64,000 bases of DNA, from contig JACCVV010000071.1 of assembly GCA_013697955.1 (NCBI GenBank), forward strand, positions 1 to 64,000, in the 5' to 3' direction. This document shows positions 13,201 to 19,444 of the stretch, in pieces. Below the pieces are notes generated by a model. It was not told the DNA's origin. It saw only the letters and a program-made list of their open reading frames with translations, and did not search any database. Made by a program: the position numbers and the translations under genes. Each line of letters starts with the position of its first letter. Within the stretch, counting starts at the first letter, position 1. The stretch is from Tatlockia sp. GTDB lineage: Bacteria; Pseudomonadota; Gammaproteobacteria; Legionellales; Legionellaceae.

Positions 13201-13850
13201 GGCTTGCCGACGAGCAACTTAATTTATTAGCTGCGCAGTGCAATGACTTTGTAATGATTGATACCTTGCTGCAAAGGCCGGAACTCAGCCCTCAAGTTTT
13301 GCAATGTGTTCTCGCAAAACCGCTTCGCTACACAAGTCTTTCTACTGCACTCCAACATCCTAATTTTAGCCCAGCCGATCAACAAACCTGGCTCGAGAAC
13401 ATGGCTAAATGGGAGAAAACAAGAAAAAATGAGCTATTAAATTCCCCAAATACAAAACTAAAACTTTCCTCTGCTCTTGATGCGCTTCGGTTGAAAGCTT
13501 GTCAACATGCTGTAAAAGCACTTAGTGATGATAAATATGAACCCGTAGCAAGGGAAGCCATCAACCTTTACCAAAAACTGAATCAGGAAGTAGAAGATTA
13601 TTTATCTAAGAGAACAAACGTCCAGGACTTTCAAAAAAATTGTAAAGTTGCGATTAATTACGCCTTACCCGTTTTAGGGGAACATCGTGGATATAAACAA
13701 ATATTTATGGATATTATTAATGCAGTTCTAAACGTGGTTACTCTTCGTTTTGCTTGGTCAAATCAATGGCGCTTCTTTGAACTTAAAACGGAAACGGTAG
13801 AAAAAGTAGATGAATTTGGTGAAAGTCTTAAAAAAATAGCGGTTATTTAA
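1221..13850 (+). CDS. Giant 4209-residue protein with DUF3638-like translocase core, candidate secreted effector
   Basis: Single open frame of 4209 codons, the largest gene here. Around residues 1943-1950 it has a glycine-rich phosphate-binding loop (IPGGGKTKVILP). A DEVH box follows at residues 2080-2083 inside ALIDEVHLGLW, then GTSGTPG near 2380, and near 2574 an arginine motif LRMRRIGQRQ resembling helicase motif VI. The order fits a superfamily-2 NTPase, and the GGGKTKVILP context recalls the DUF3638 family of giant eukaryotic, chlamydial and Legionella-type proteins. The N-terminus has GGGGHAM (His118) and SGTC (Cys239), a possible thiol-hydrolase pair. Residues about 3160-4060 carry degenerate helical repeats with N/H-P-x-A/L marks. 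There is no signal peptide or membrane segment. Start at ATG 1221, 33 bases after a TATAAT; the ribosome site is weak. The enzymatic role and export are inferred. Confidence 0.85.
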   Translation: MTIEIFAKLFAHVENDAHLAGTFNLQGMPFTETIKNLQLYLKQRQSSNKPNPEIYETILASMDYLVSINNQLTKINGCDTPFQLNNLGNEIADNLFELKLGESRPIPGGWLKEGGGGHAMIYQFTRTADGFVFKVINSGAGIGFHQKKSAFHKELFNPTMNWHFPFPTNGAEKREVGFFIGRLLAERIASNINFKKKPASAKRLYKEVLPSISHIGGHLIEADLVPDFAYTSGIISGTCAQHGLHQTLKINSSSQKEYVNFIFDYKHYILKEYAEACLNGSQPFTSAVKLQINLAIENNLKIINTPEMFSEMEMDTYAQELQALSEKVNNAEIMEPRLSPVIENHLPQLWILETKSVAPTPQFSMPTNDINTAPPILLEAKDFLVNLKTAVKNITTIVDPASAYFYIEALILALPTNLADSIYSNITLINHFESFGYLINDIQKTLYDMQQNWLKEEQLPALNIMNLKLMTLQMKIQATIAKTKKLPTFERFVRVAIRTVVSNTVRNPFWGTNHPELDKILIDLQNYQDSEATHSEYYSYYKELLATESKLNSKLKVLYDEKYGSKSGVLHEEIKRLGLQSLFMISQHFTKNNLDNTYRPIISLVEQHLSYESKLRRDINPFFKFKLLTIPRLEFKLDNDKRTLCLYSPLYPTSITWRRLSHKLNQPNLTSEDSPALKALTADAYEFSAYHRYIETKSANRIQLYPPDSSDQKGKRSVTQADIVARDYLHLRAITRVQIPLTLDYFTRNIGKLANADQQYYVEANLMQPGLLKESLEIESFLPQFDAFIKKGTRFFNKNGQYTAESLFFLRLDFLVSRYLYLTNKGAGLSRLQGIQDQLSKQLSQPNDQEIVYVQKEYFFLTLMTQMSVNEKSAELFTQATEAYFYIQSHANPNIHKGLAHRVDIEAAISKFQCWSYQIARKNPEAVKQTLQNIMSKQASTKDLEYWSGNFPEYVFRHFQSRVTVNFFLGKFFENNLARTSLPLAIKNHPLIKHLGLETQQECLMSADGNYLVLPHKTNEIQLFYNNKSLIVQKKWQIDGSVQNYELHALSVKHLANHASESTPSIQCDLPAILKDNSMDFWRNTKSPECGLLVKNNCPLYYYKNGDLYLIDKKGNLSDYRLSVIDSKLYSTLNDFESNQFILAHKNSAANTVIKLPRYNLDFYLDNNKALILQETCEKVVDRPDFIHPSISGLTLEFEGYSRFIMPIARFYPSDKDLNIGDYYRMVHDKEGKIAAAFVELAWKRNPPLRKTLWDYENSEKQVSFRIQEGELIADNVADSLYLAYVHLSTHQAEKAWKILDDCNIRLGGLTGNPAELQYISWICERLPKGVLTKNKKSFIKTPPYVACRLKAQSLLSDYLLQDRKFDLNLPKHQDKANSEYAQIEHQQLINFVDKLPQSIYENFSDLQKMRRHLEHSYTLSNLERKRLLDFYQGSQSGNEARGALGYEWLCLSLATIQDEREALQAKIETSSLTECDKNRLELIDKRLSELKPVRGLSTILETVKIDLSLSGDAKVNQDFFSKSTKKVFEKWSSNLADAMPRGIGLDKAVSLLSSSMIDDEFITHFPAYFEIAFKSENIEYTKRLSDFCTKILIANRHIPLDCQGSNIPLLANILYRIMNNKFALMFCFTRKEDSNLTQIINLLSSVNVPDIEVYQAKDIYKDILATPEEILKKERSKPTPLKTNNLENTSFLEQSDIKNYLDSQNRQPLDELIIHYRNLNKQSALSIANENTEAFAGKEILALEQAQKSLSQKLLDNQPLTSLIQSLFNEVEHPLAEKANQTWSLALQLANQGPSAFKNKQSWNLEIQSKARSILSQSDLLSIFCRADATYTIEKTGITVENAQNLHDLIHKALFEEIQSLLIKNMKTDFNKAITENDPDLAMQVLDFLTKEAIPGMDNPATVVLQKAEAMLLRPRQVEALDALLKPRSDGRGVEDKIEKIIPGGGKTKVILPIYAEKIAKGDNLVVVEVPSASLATNHVDLNRYSQRLFGKRAYRFEFDRDSNSCAKRLKEIYELFNEIMTSRCYMVTTGDSIKALELKYIELLLQNKKDRDDNWQSQVYWLDKICDLLHNYTDALIDEVHLGLWFKRKLIYTTGESRPLSQALIQNALALYSYIDTDFIKNAPKLPNDYNWSGFKQGLAKKIISDQLSPLNPFFNLAVKNYGANVEAELIDYVLGTSIAIPEAVLHANAEDKAAIAFYKQEISSVLKDTLCRKLNVKYGASKRENITATEATLAIPYLGNMIPNEQSRFGNELVSVNTTIQKMLIEGISKALLADQISAWQVLARQELSQNSSLKHLNETPTARGFALIEGNSYTLSDFDVNNEEQMTALHQKYKENRSLQFSLLKDRIINQIHQDSGFIQSDAFNHVDIYRSAQGTSGTPGKETKYHQRLKFNNKSSLGTDAYVVELLRHKNTELSHEDYKDNPEHYLQKILFNSKAGARTRAIVDINATFTGVTNLEVAQTIASFTRSNPKFFSHDLKYVLYFNADQVLCALTINKPEVSIILGTSDEKEISRLLRISPAERFTYYDQVHTVGTDIRQYDEAHAHILMDIKEEEETDTFDPFAQGNLRMRRIGQRQTNELILPTRVKGLQYNELIERLIENQQKALPLDNLFSAKAQMTNLLRRTCLNMIQNLPSEKAEEKANLAQQFELFFKEVPSQDLFALYGAINKKQKIGDIFKTFKNQLLDLWKECNKKAFIELTDTKLKDIKTKLQIIIDTATPNCLEEYEELLNAVAKEVQIQKMIQKQVERVELKAFFDPKLSEAYQRSWCYFGAKNELTVPIHIICGQDVSFSPNLKVSRNYAETYLGQSALITEKLMGKSKENNGPQQTLNAFLKPVFLVWYHFTNNDQNEKILEAIIVTPQEANAIANHFPNDKNNWISTTLDTVVAGKRPEAILDKKVYQSLREQVRFFNGDFLSLLEQETPLIWLKENTEEKLNFFESKLQCYRPDCELGLHQLKTALTQANVEGFVHIAEHPFKDLTQTDWKSLFPKTIPAQAAEYKRAAEAFHYMNKHWLDKDLVVSEIEQQFGLAMSSLGYIDDHLKSLTGFKQLIKETYYFEQPFLQRLPKDDPKIRAFLGISLEKFYERQGIDPNKTETEDLKWLEACLAAVNHLRAHPALADKKDPFALTIDELTRLATKSEFLDKIVKEETLSNNLIRSILLNKCCDESIQKQLINLDFPFDHQTLVLFAKKFTNLSLVELLLQKNLDNATHVILCNNPHLLSTHLLKILNKTESVCTLEKIFNHPAADHTVQEALFKHKSFTSALAKSLINKQKLKPEAILQILKNPKAVNEDLLICIFESFNSSPEIQLAVLKHHECTTKIKLTAIELSSFSPELASEMIKTSPNSTFYGLHKKLIKNIFKSNELSEEWEKILIAIIKTYDSESLDILHLLGIIQQNASLISPAFALVLFNRFGDSLFDNPVSIKTIYYNLPFAGMLEIADKETLKKITDYEETRNLSKDFLRLLSKKCNEENLFAEFLKRKDISELLDEMLLNTKQFQFNEEDLLLILERAYTSSTLSLIYSYKNASTKVKEGVLANEALSSEFLKLLFLQNQLNDEKIIEMLSTKRDFSSDLQKTIIDVTSNPNLLLSMVGPSLYTPLLSKIVEKPEFSPAIAKKILDSNLYSKDVLLQIAEIAISKVKIDKIWEPCLLQIFEINPEKINATKLKEIIQKNSANLSTNLAFHAISVFGQDMAKHLLPENMIANATESEIRILLKPNCKITEEMELWLVTRCHTKELIELLVEKPLFFEKALIALLEKSNLTEDQLFKLSIKAKSSITLKMIHNHQAATDKIKLSVYRNSNLTSALLLEGFKVKDEAWLEVLNHPGAVDKKVFAHIAKVTQIPEVLEAVIKDFRIDCDILSIAMENEQFSYKLAKWIDNSWTKWPNSFLKKYFEKAFDLSRDASQQEKEHWEQCLHSLFLRYGRYNKEEEILEIFLKEQIQMPKLGLLLLRAYGEKIVAQLPIFKMISIADTDDLRLIANKQQTGRLADEQLNLLAAQCNDFVMIDTLLQRPELSPQVLQCVLAKPLRYTSLSTALQHPNFSPADQQTWLENMAKWEKTRKNELLNSPNTKLKLSSALDALRLKACQHAVKALSDDKYEPVAREAINLYQKLNQEVEDYLSKRTNVQDFQKNCKVAINYALPVLGEHRGYKQIFMDIINAVLNVVTLRFAWSNQWRFFELKTETVEKVDEFGESLKKIAVI

Positions 13851-13877
13851 GATTGATGGGTTTTATGCATTCAATCT
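13850..13877 (+). terminator. Weak hairpin after the giant gene
   Basis: AGATTGA (13850-13856) and TCAATCT (13871-13877) are perfect seven-base arms around a 14-base loop, overlapping the stop codon of the giant gene. No T-run follows, so termination by it is uncertain. Confidence 0.25.
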
Positions 13878-13968
13878 AGAGCTAAGTTCATCTGTAATTA
13901 GGTTCAAATAGGCAGCAGGGAAAAAAAGGAACTATATTATAAAGGTCAATGAGTAAATGGAGTTTCAA

Positions 13969-14370
13969 ATGAAAAATACCAATTTGACCTTTAAATTCAA
14001 AAGATTAAATCTGTTTATCCTGCCATTTTTTTTAATGATGCCCTTTGCAGGAGCAAATGCTGCATGCTGTACCAGCCATGGCGGAGTTGCTTCCTGTAAT
14101 AAGGTTACCGGTTATAAAATGTGCAAAGACGGTACTGCATCTCCGACTTGCACCTGTGCTAAAACAAAAGCCGCTGCGATTAAGGCTAAAAGCAAAGCCA
14201 CAACCCAAACTAAAAGCACCTGGTTTGGCACAAAAACATCAATAATGTCTGATAGTTATAGTGCCAAGGGTTGTTGTTCCCGTCATGGAGGTGTTGCTAA
14301 ATGCAATAAGCTTAAAAAGCTCTTAACCTGTAAAGATGGCTCCTTATCATCAAGTTGCAGCTGTCGCTAA
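13969..14370 (+). CDS. Small secreted protein with duplicated Cys-rich CC-x-x-HGGV domain
   Basis: A signal peptide (hydrophobic run LFILPFFLMMPF, then GANA before ACC) leads into two copies of the same roughly 35-residue unit. Each reads CC-S-x-HGGV, then CN, a Lys-rich stretch, C-K-DG-x-x-S-x-x-C-x-C. The copies are joined by a Lys/Ala/Thr linker. Six conserved cysteines per unit suggest disulfides or metal binding in the periplasm or outside the cell. I chose ATG 13969 because GGAG lies six bases upstream; the in-frame ATG at 13957 has no such site and would put charged residues before the signal peptide. The unit resembles small Cys-rich domains found singly in many proteobacteria; the role is unknown. 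It stands alone between the giant gene and the TerC gene. Confidence 0.85.
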   Translation: MKNTNLTFKFKRLNLFILPFFLMMPFAGANAACCTSHGGVASCNKVTGYKMCKDGTASPTCTCAKTKAAAIKAKSKATTQTKSTWFGTKTSIMSDSYSAKGCCSRHGGVAKCNKLKKLLTCKDGSLSSSCSCR

Positions 14371-14377
14371 TTTTTCT

Positions 14378-14392
14378 GGGGCTTATAGCCCC
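14378..14392 (+). terminator. GC-rich hairpin before the TerC gene
   Basis: GGGGCT-TAT-AGCCCC makes a tight six-base stem directly after the Cys-rich gene. It is followed by CTTAAT rather than a T-run, so it may be a weak terminator or a stabiliser of the upstream mRNA. Confidence 0.35.
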
Positions 14393-14413
14393 CTTAATAG
14401 CGAATAAATCATT

Positions 14414-15361
14414 ATGACTACAGTTAGCGAATGGTGGATGTGGTTAGTTTTTTTGGCCTTTGTTGCCGTGATGCTACTTATTGATTTATTCCTCTTCAAC
14501 GGACGAAAAGTCCATCGAATTTCAACCAAAGAAGCACTCTCCTGGACTATAGTCTGGTTCTCCTTAACGCTAATTTTTAACCTGCTTTTCTGGTGGTATC
14601 TTCTTCACACTACAAGTAATGAAATTGCCAATGAAAAAGCACTGGAATTTTTCACGGGTTATTTGGTAGAAAAATCCCTTTCAATCGATAATATTTTCGT
14701 TTTTTTGATGATTTTTAATTATTTTTCCATACCGGAAAAATATCAACGTCGAGTGCTCATTTATGGGGTAATAGGCGCCATTGTGATGCGTTTTATAATT
14801 ATCTTAATGGGCATTTGGGTAGTCAATCAATTTCACTGGGTACTTTATCTTTTTGGATTGTTTATGTTAATTACAGGTCTAAGAATGCTTTTCTTTGCTC
14901 AGCAAGAAATCCATCTTGAAAAGAATCCTGTTCTACTTTGGCTGCGCAAACATCTTCGAATTAGCGATAGCCTGCATGATGAACATTTTTTTATTAAACA
15001 AAAGGGACTTTTGTACGCGACGCCTCTTTTTCTTGTGCTTATTCTGGTTGAGGTCAGTGATTTAATTTTTGCAGTCGATTCAATTCCGGCTATTTTCGCA
15101 ATAACTAAAGATCCTTTTATTGTATTTACATCAAATATCTTTGCCATTCTGGGCTTGCGAGCTTTGTATTTTTTATTGGTAAACATGCACAATCGCTTTC
15201 ATTTTCTTAAATATGGACTGGGTTTTATTCTTATTTTTATAGGACTAAAGATGCTCATCGCACCCTGGATTAAAATCCCTGTTTTCATTGCCTTGGGAGT
15301 AGTCATTTTTGCTTTGATTTTAAGTATTAGTTTAAGCATCTTTTTGGCGAAGAAAAAATGA
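14414..15361 (+). CDS. TerC/Alx family integral membrane protein
   Basis: A 315-residue inner-membrane protein with about nine hydrophobic segments. It shows the TerC-family hallmarks: an acidic residue in the first segment (LLIDLFLFNGRK), FTGYLVEKSLSIDNIFVFLMIF in the third, and ILVEVSDLIFAVDSIPAIFAIT later, where the buried Asp and Glu residues are the presumed metal or ion ligands. Members of this family are linked to tellurite resistance, alkaline stress (Alx) and manganese export; which applies here cannot be told. The gene starts 44 bases after the Cys-rich gene and converges on the next gene, leaving 21 bases between them. No yybP-ykoY-type leader fits in the short upstream gap. Confidence 0.92.
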   Translation: MTTVSEWWMWLVFLAFVAVMLLIDLFLFNGRKVHRISTKEALSWTIVWFSLTLIFNLLFWWYLLHTTSNEIANEKALEFFTGYLVEKSLSIDNIFVFLMIFNYFSIPEKYQRRVLIYGVIGAIVMRFIIILMGIWVVNQFHWVLYLFGLFMLITGLRMLFFAQQEIHLEKNPVLLWLRKHLRISDSLHDEHFFIKQKGLLYATPLFLVLILVEVSDLIFAVDSIPAIFAITKDPFIVFTSNIFAILGLRALYFLLVNMHNRFHFLKYGLGFILIFIGLKMLIAPWIKIPVFIALGVVIFALILSISLSIFLAKKK

Positions 15362-15382
15362 TTTTTCCTTCGCTTTTTACAT

Positions 15383-16642
15383 TTAAAAAAACCGATTTTT
15401 CTTTATTGTTGGCTCATCTTCATCACTAGATTCAGAATTTTCTCCTGAACTGTAAAAAGAATTTCGATTTCTTTTTTTAATGATATAAATTTCTTGGGAG
15501 TTTTTACTTGCTTCCTCAGAGCTTTCTCCAGAATCAGAGCTATTCTCTGATTGTTCACTGGTATTGCTCTCCGATTCTTCGCTTATCAGATCTGAAGAAG
15601 AAAAACCACTTATTTGGTTTGAGGAATCATCATCACCTTCAAATTCGATTTCTCTTTCTTCACATAAATATTTGTCATAGCCATATAGTTCAAAACCCAC
15701 CTGCATTGAGCATTGGCTGTCTACTAATTCAATCACAGAGTGACTCCAACAATTTTCAGGGGAAGGAGCCAGGTAAATTTTAAAATTTTCAAACAAGTTA
15801 AGATCTTGCCAATAGTTCATTATCAGTTTAATACCAATTGAGAATGACATGAGATTTCCGCCGGTAATGACTAACCTGAGATTAGATGAATATCCCTTCG
15901 AATTTAATTCAGTTTTTAAATCAGTAATTGCTGAAAAGAGATCTTTTTCTTCAAATGTTTTTGGAATGTAATGATGCGCCATGCAGGCAGTTATACGAGA
16001 ATCATTTTCCGCAATGATTAAGATACCGAGGCAAGGTTTTAATTGATTGATGATTATTAATCCGTTATTTTCAATAAGCCCTTTATCATCAGGATTAGAC
16101 AAAAAAATACTATTTTCATTATCATTTTGCGGAGTTTTATGGGAGTTTTGAATACTAATAACGTCAACTGAGTTTTTATTTTTTTGATCCAATTCTTTTA
16201 AATTAGTCTCGTAAAATGTAATAAATAAGTCACAAGAAGTTTTTATTTCACTTAGGTCTTGAAAATAGCTCTTATAAGATTCAGCTTCCTGATCAAATAT
16301 CTCCAGCATTTCTTCGAGTGACTCTTCAGTGTTTTTCTCTTGATAGGCAAATATATTACCGATGCTTTCTTTTCTTTGATCTTCAACTTCAGAAAGGGCA
16401 AATAGAGCAGTCAATAAATTCGCTTTGAGAGATTCTTTTTTAAAGTTTTTAAATTCATTTTTAGTCAGGAAAGTTAAAGCAATCGATAGTAATTTAGAGG
16501 TCAAATATGCATCATGAAAACCATCTTTGGCAATATCAGGTAATTTTTGAATTTCTCCTGACGCTAATTTGGCATTTTCTGAGCCTAAAAAATTCAAAAT
16601 TTTTATAAACCTTTTTTTAAAAAAACTTATTTTATTCATATC
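15383..16642 (-). CDS. Candidate effector with CheD-like core and acidic Ser-rich tail
   Basis: No signal peptide. An N-terminal helical part (residues 1-170) is followed by a segment (about 192-275) that reads like the CheD deamidase fold. It contains KPCLGILII with Cys204, then ACMAHHYIP with His223/His224 nineteen or twenty residues later, then a pairing helix and LVITGGNLM, comparable to the C...GGMAHxMLP...KIxGGAxM pattern of CheD. The last 100 residues are a low-complexity Ser/Glu/Asp tract ending in Lys/Arg-rich KKNRFF, like many Dot/Icm substrates. I chose ATG 16642 rather than 16690 because a TATAAT (16687-16682, minus strand) overlaps the upstream start. Deamidase activity is a hypothesis; chemotaxis genes are absent nearby. 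Confidence 0.75.
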   Translation of the reverse strand, partial: DMNKISFFKKRFIKILNFLGSENAKLASGEIQKLPDIAKDGFHDAYLTSKLLSIALTFLTKNEFKNFKKESLKANLLTALFALSEVEDQRKESIGNIFAYQEKNTEESLEEMLEIFDQEAESYKSYFQDLSEIKTSCDLFITFYETNLKELDQKNKNSVDVISIQNSHKTPQNDNENSIFLSNPDDKGLIENNGLIIINQLKPCLGILIIAENDSRITACMAHHYIPKTFEEKDLFSAITDLKTELNSKGYSSNLRLVITGGNLMSFSIGIKLIMNYWQDLNLFENFKIYLAPSPENCWSHSVIELVDSQCSMQVGFELYGYDKYLCEEREIEFEGDDDSSNQISGFSSSDLISEESESNTSEQSENSSDSGESSEEASKNSQEIYIIKKRNRNSFYSSGENSESSDEDEPTIKKNRFF

Positions 16643-16681
16643 GTCACCGTATTGATAATCTGCCCTTTTAAGAAAGACATA

Positions 16682-16687
16682 ATTATA
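16682..16687 (-). promoter_or_regulatory. -10 hexamer TATAAT of the CheD-like gene
   Basis: Perfect TATAAT read on the minus strand, 40 bases before the chosen ATG 16642. It implies a leader of about 30 bases and rules against the ORF start at 16690. No convincing -35 is seen. Confidence 0.45.
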
Positions 16688-16734
16688 CACGGATTTGGTT
16701 ATATTTTGGTCATTTTTTTATGTATGATAGTTAG

Positions 16735-16772
16735 AAAAAATGGATCTAAGCCGATATAGACGGCTTAGATCC
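16735..16772 (-). terminator. Rho-independent terminator of the chitinase gene
   Basis: Twelve-base perfect arms, GGATCTAAGCCG at 16742-16753 and CGGCTTAGATCC at 16761-16772, with a seven-base loop. On the minus strand the stem is followed by a run of six T (plus-strand A at 16735-16740), just after the chitinase stop. A textbook intrinsic terminator separating it from the CheD-like gene. Confidence 0.92.
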
Positions 16773-16779
16773 TGATTGA

Positions 16780-19122
16780 TTAGCTACAATTTCCACTAAT
16801 TACGCAATTCTTCAGTGATTTTGCGAAATTGAAGTTATTATCCTGGTCGTAGGTGATTTCCCACTCAAAAACACCGCCAAGGCCTGGATAAGCTCTTGGA
16901 GGGACATAGTTACCACAACTATTTGGACCTGGAACCGCAGTTCTCAAGCATTGAATAGCCCTTTTTATCATCGAGCTCACAGCTGGTGGTGCGCCATCGC
17001 TTTGACCCGATGCATTCGGTGCTGGATAACCTAATACAACCTGCTCAGGCTTTAAGTAACTAATGTAAGGTTGAAAGCCTGTTTGCTGACCGTTAGTCGT
17101 TCTTGCTGGCCAATTTTCCAATAAATTAGTAGCAAAGGCGACCGAAGCATCTGGCGTATTAGTTATGTTGGGGTCATAACAAACCAAATCCAGACCATAA
17201 GCACAGCCGGAGTTATAAACTTGAATCCCAACCCAGGCTAGCGATTGATAGGTTTGCATGATCAACGATGCATAATTCCCCCAAACACCATCAAATCCTC
17301 GAGTCGCAGCAACGTTTGCTATTTGCGGCGTTAAGGTGATTAGTAATTCAGGATGTTTGTTATGCATGGTATTGATGATATTAGCCATGACAGCGATATC
17401 ACCGGTTGGATTAGCAAAGGTGCCACTGCCATTCAAACCGTGTTCGATATCAATATCAAAACCATCAAAACTATATTGACTCATTAAATTTTCCAGGGAG
17501 GCAATAAAGGTTTGCTCAAAGGCTAATGGAGATGAAGCCAAAGTTAGCACATCATGGAAATTCACTGAGGTATTGTTTATTGAAGTTAAGGCCCCGCCTA
17601 AAGATAGCAATACTTTAATACCCGCATCATGCAGCGATTTTATATAGCTTGCAGAAACAGTATCAAAGGCAGCAACAATTTGGCCTGGCGAGGAAGTGCT
17701 AAATACACCAAAGGCAACCATCACATGCGTATATCCTGCACCTGCAATTGCAGAAGCCGGTGGCGGTGTTTTCCAGCCTGGCACATAGGCAATTATTCGG
17801 GCACTTGCACCGCCAGAATTTTGCCTATAGGTAATCGTTTCTGTCCCATTTGCTGTTGCAGTTAAGGGCTGAGGCGAATAACTAATTGTATAACCATTAA
17901 TAGTAGCGGCCGATACGGTATAGATTGCGCCGTTCGTTAATTGAACAACACCACTTCCAGCGCCGTTACTCAGAGATATACTTTTTACAACTGGTGAAAG
18001 GTTATTACCAGGCGTAAAGGTCACATTCACTGAGGAAAGAGTGGCTGGAGCTCCAGATATACTGACATTAATATTATCCTGCGCGACCTGTTTACAGGCA
18101 TAACTGATATTAACTGTCGGTGCCGTTAAAGCTGCCGTGGCACTAGCTGGGTTAAAGGTAGGAGCACAATTAAATCCATTAAAGCTTATGGCAGGAGTTG
18201 AAAAACTGTAACTGACGCCATTAGTAAGGGTATTAACCGTAGTTGAAGAACCCCAGGATACCGTTGCTGTTGTTGAACTACCATTATCTGCTCTTTTCAA
18301 AGTGACTATTGGCTTTTGGGTATAACCTGCCAATTCAGAGGGTAAGGTCTGCAGGGTTAGATTAATTCCACCGCTTGCCTGTGTCGCTTTATAACTGATA
18401 GCTGAGGAGACAATGTTTCCACTACTTACCGTTAGAGTTGCGGGATTTGCAGTTCCTGCATAAACAATTCCGCTACTATCAGTGACTGTAAGAGGCGAAA
18501 GCGTATAGCTGCCTGCTGCTAATCCGCTAACCAGTTGATGTCCAGCCCAAGGCACTTGGACTTGACTCACTTTTTGGCCATTGATACTAACGTCTACCAA
18601 GGCATAGTCTTGAGAAACATTAGCAGGCTTGGATGTAGCATTGGTTAAATCAATCGAGCCGCTAGCTGGTGTTGACCCTAAATAAACAAGAGCAGAGGTG
18701 GCAACATAATCAGTAGAAGGCGCGCCATATATGATAGTAAAGGATTGACCATCAGCCAGCTGAGATTTAGCGCCAGGGCCGTTAAATTGCAGCGATAGTG
18801 AAGCTAAATAAATACCCTCAGACTGAGGTTGTGAGGTAATTTGAAGATTATTTGTGGGATAAGAAAGCGGCGCAAAATTACCCCAAAAGTTGGTATTAAG
18901 ATTTTTTTTATTCTGAAAAGTTATTGCTGCATTTTGAAAATCAACAGCCTGACCGCAGTTATTTGTCACTTTTAAATTAATTGATTTCCAAAATTCACTG
19001 CCGCTTGTGGAAAAATTGGTTGAAATACAAGCTGTAGGCTGTGGAGCGATTATCGGTGTTTGTGCATAGCCTTCAGCACCCAATACAGCTAAACCCAAAG
19101 TAAATAGTATATGCTTTTTCAT
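16780..19122 (-). CDS. chiA: ChiA-like secreted chitinase, GH18
   Basis: A 780-residue exported enzyme that hydrolyses chitin. The signal peptide is MKKHILFTLGLAVLGAEGYA. Then come about 420 residues of Ser/Thr-rich beta-sandwich modules (an N-terminal carbohydrate-binding-like domain ending near 140, then repeats resembling TYTLSPLTVT and IYTVSAATINGYTIS). The C-terminal GH18 barrel follows, with the catalytic DGFDIDIEH: Asp553, Asp556, Asp558 and the acid Glu560. Length and order match Legionella pneumophila ChiA (about 760 residues), a type II secretion substrate that aids lung persistence. ATG 19122 is preceded by AAGGAG. A possible promoter TAGACA-N17-TTATAT lies upstream; a strong terminator follows. 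A second, different GH18 gene is at 58.6-60.1 kb. Confidence 0.92.
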   Translation of the reverse strand: MKKHILFTLGLAVLGAEGYAQTPIIAPQPTACISTNFSTSGSEFWKSINLKVTNNCGQAVDFQNAAITFQNKKNLNTNFWGNFAPLSYPTNNLQITSQPQSEGIYLASLSLQFNGPGAKSQLADGQSFTIIYGAPSTDYVATSALVYLGSTPASGSIDLTNATSKPANVSQDYALVDVSINGQKVSQVQVPWAGHQLVSGLAAGSYTLSPLTVTDSSGIVYAGTANPATLTVSSGNIVSSAISYKATQASGGINLTLQTLPSELAGYTQKPIVTLKRADNGSSTTATVSWGSSTTVNTLTNGVSYSFSTPAISFNGFNCAPTFNPASATAALTAPTVNISYACKQVAQDNINVSISGAPATLSSVNVTFTPGNNLSPVVKSISLSNGAGSGVVQLTNGAIYTVSAATINGYTISYSPQPLTATANGTETITYRQNSGGASARIIAYVPGWKTPPPASAIAGAGYTHVMVAFGVFSTSSPGQIVAAFDTVSASYIKSLHDAGIKVLLSLGGALTSINNTSVNFHDVLTLASSPLAFEQTFIASLENLMSQYSFDGFDIDIEHGLNGSGTFANPTGDIAVMANIINTMHNKHPELLITLTPQIANVAATRGFDGVWGNYASLIMQTYQSLAWVGIQVYNSGCAYGLDLVCYDPNITNTPDASVAFATNLLENWPARTTNGQQTGFQPYISYLKPEQVVLGYPAPNASGQSDGAPPAVSSMIKRAIQCLRTAVPGPNSCGNYVPPRAYPGLGGVFEWEITYDQDNNFNFAKSLKNCVISGNCS

Positions 19123-19444
19123 AAATCTCCTTATCTATTACGTTTGTAGCGCAAACAAATATAACTTTTCAATTCAGCTAATGTCTACTTTTAATGTAAA
19201 CAAGTTTAACTAGTTCAGACTAAATTAGATTGATGATGTCTATATATTGCGGAGTTCCAGGAATTCTTCAGTAGATCTATCATTCGTGATTTAAAGCTCA
19301 TTTTGCCTGTGAAAGGCCTATTATTGCTGATTAGGTTTAGACATTTTTAAGCACAAGCTAATAAATGAATTCGAAATTACTTTATTTAAAATTTTTATCA
19401 TTTTTGAGGTAAAATCGCGCCCTTATTTGATTTAGATTTTAATC

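Noticed and set aside
14371..14413. Possible manganese (yybP-ykoY) riboswitch before the TerC gene
   Set aside because: The gap is only 43 bases and holds just one short hairpin; the riboswitch is much larger.
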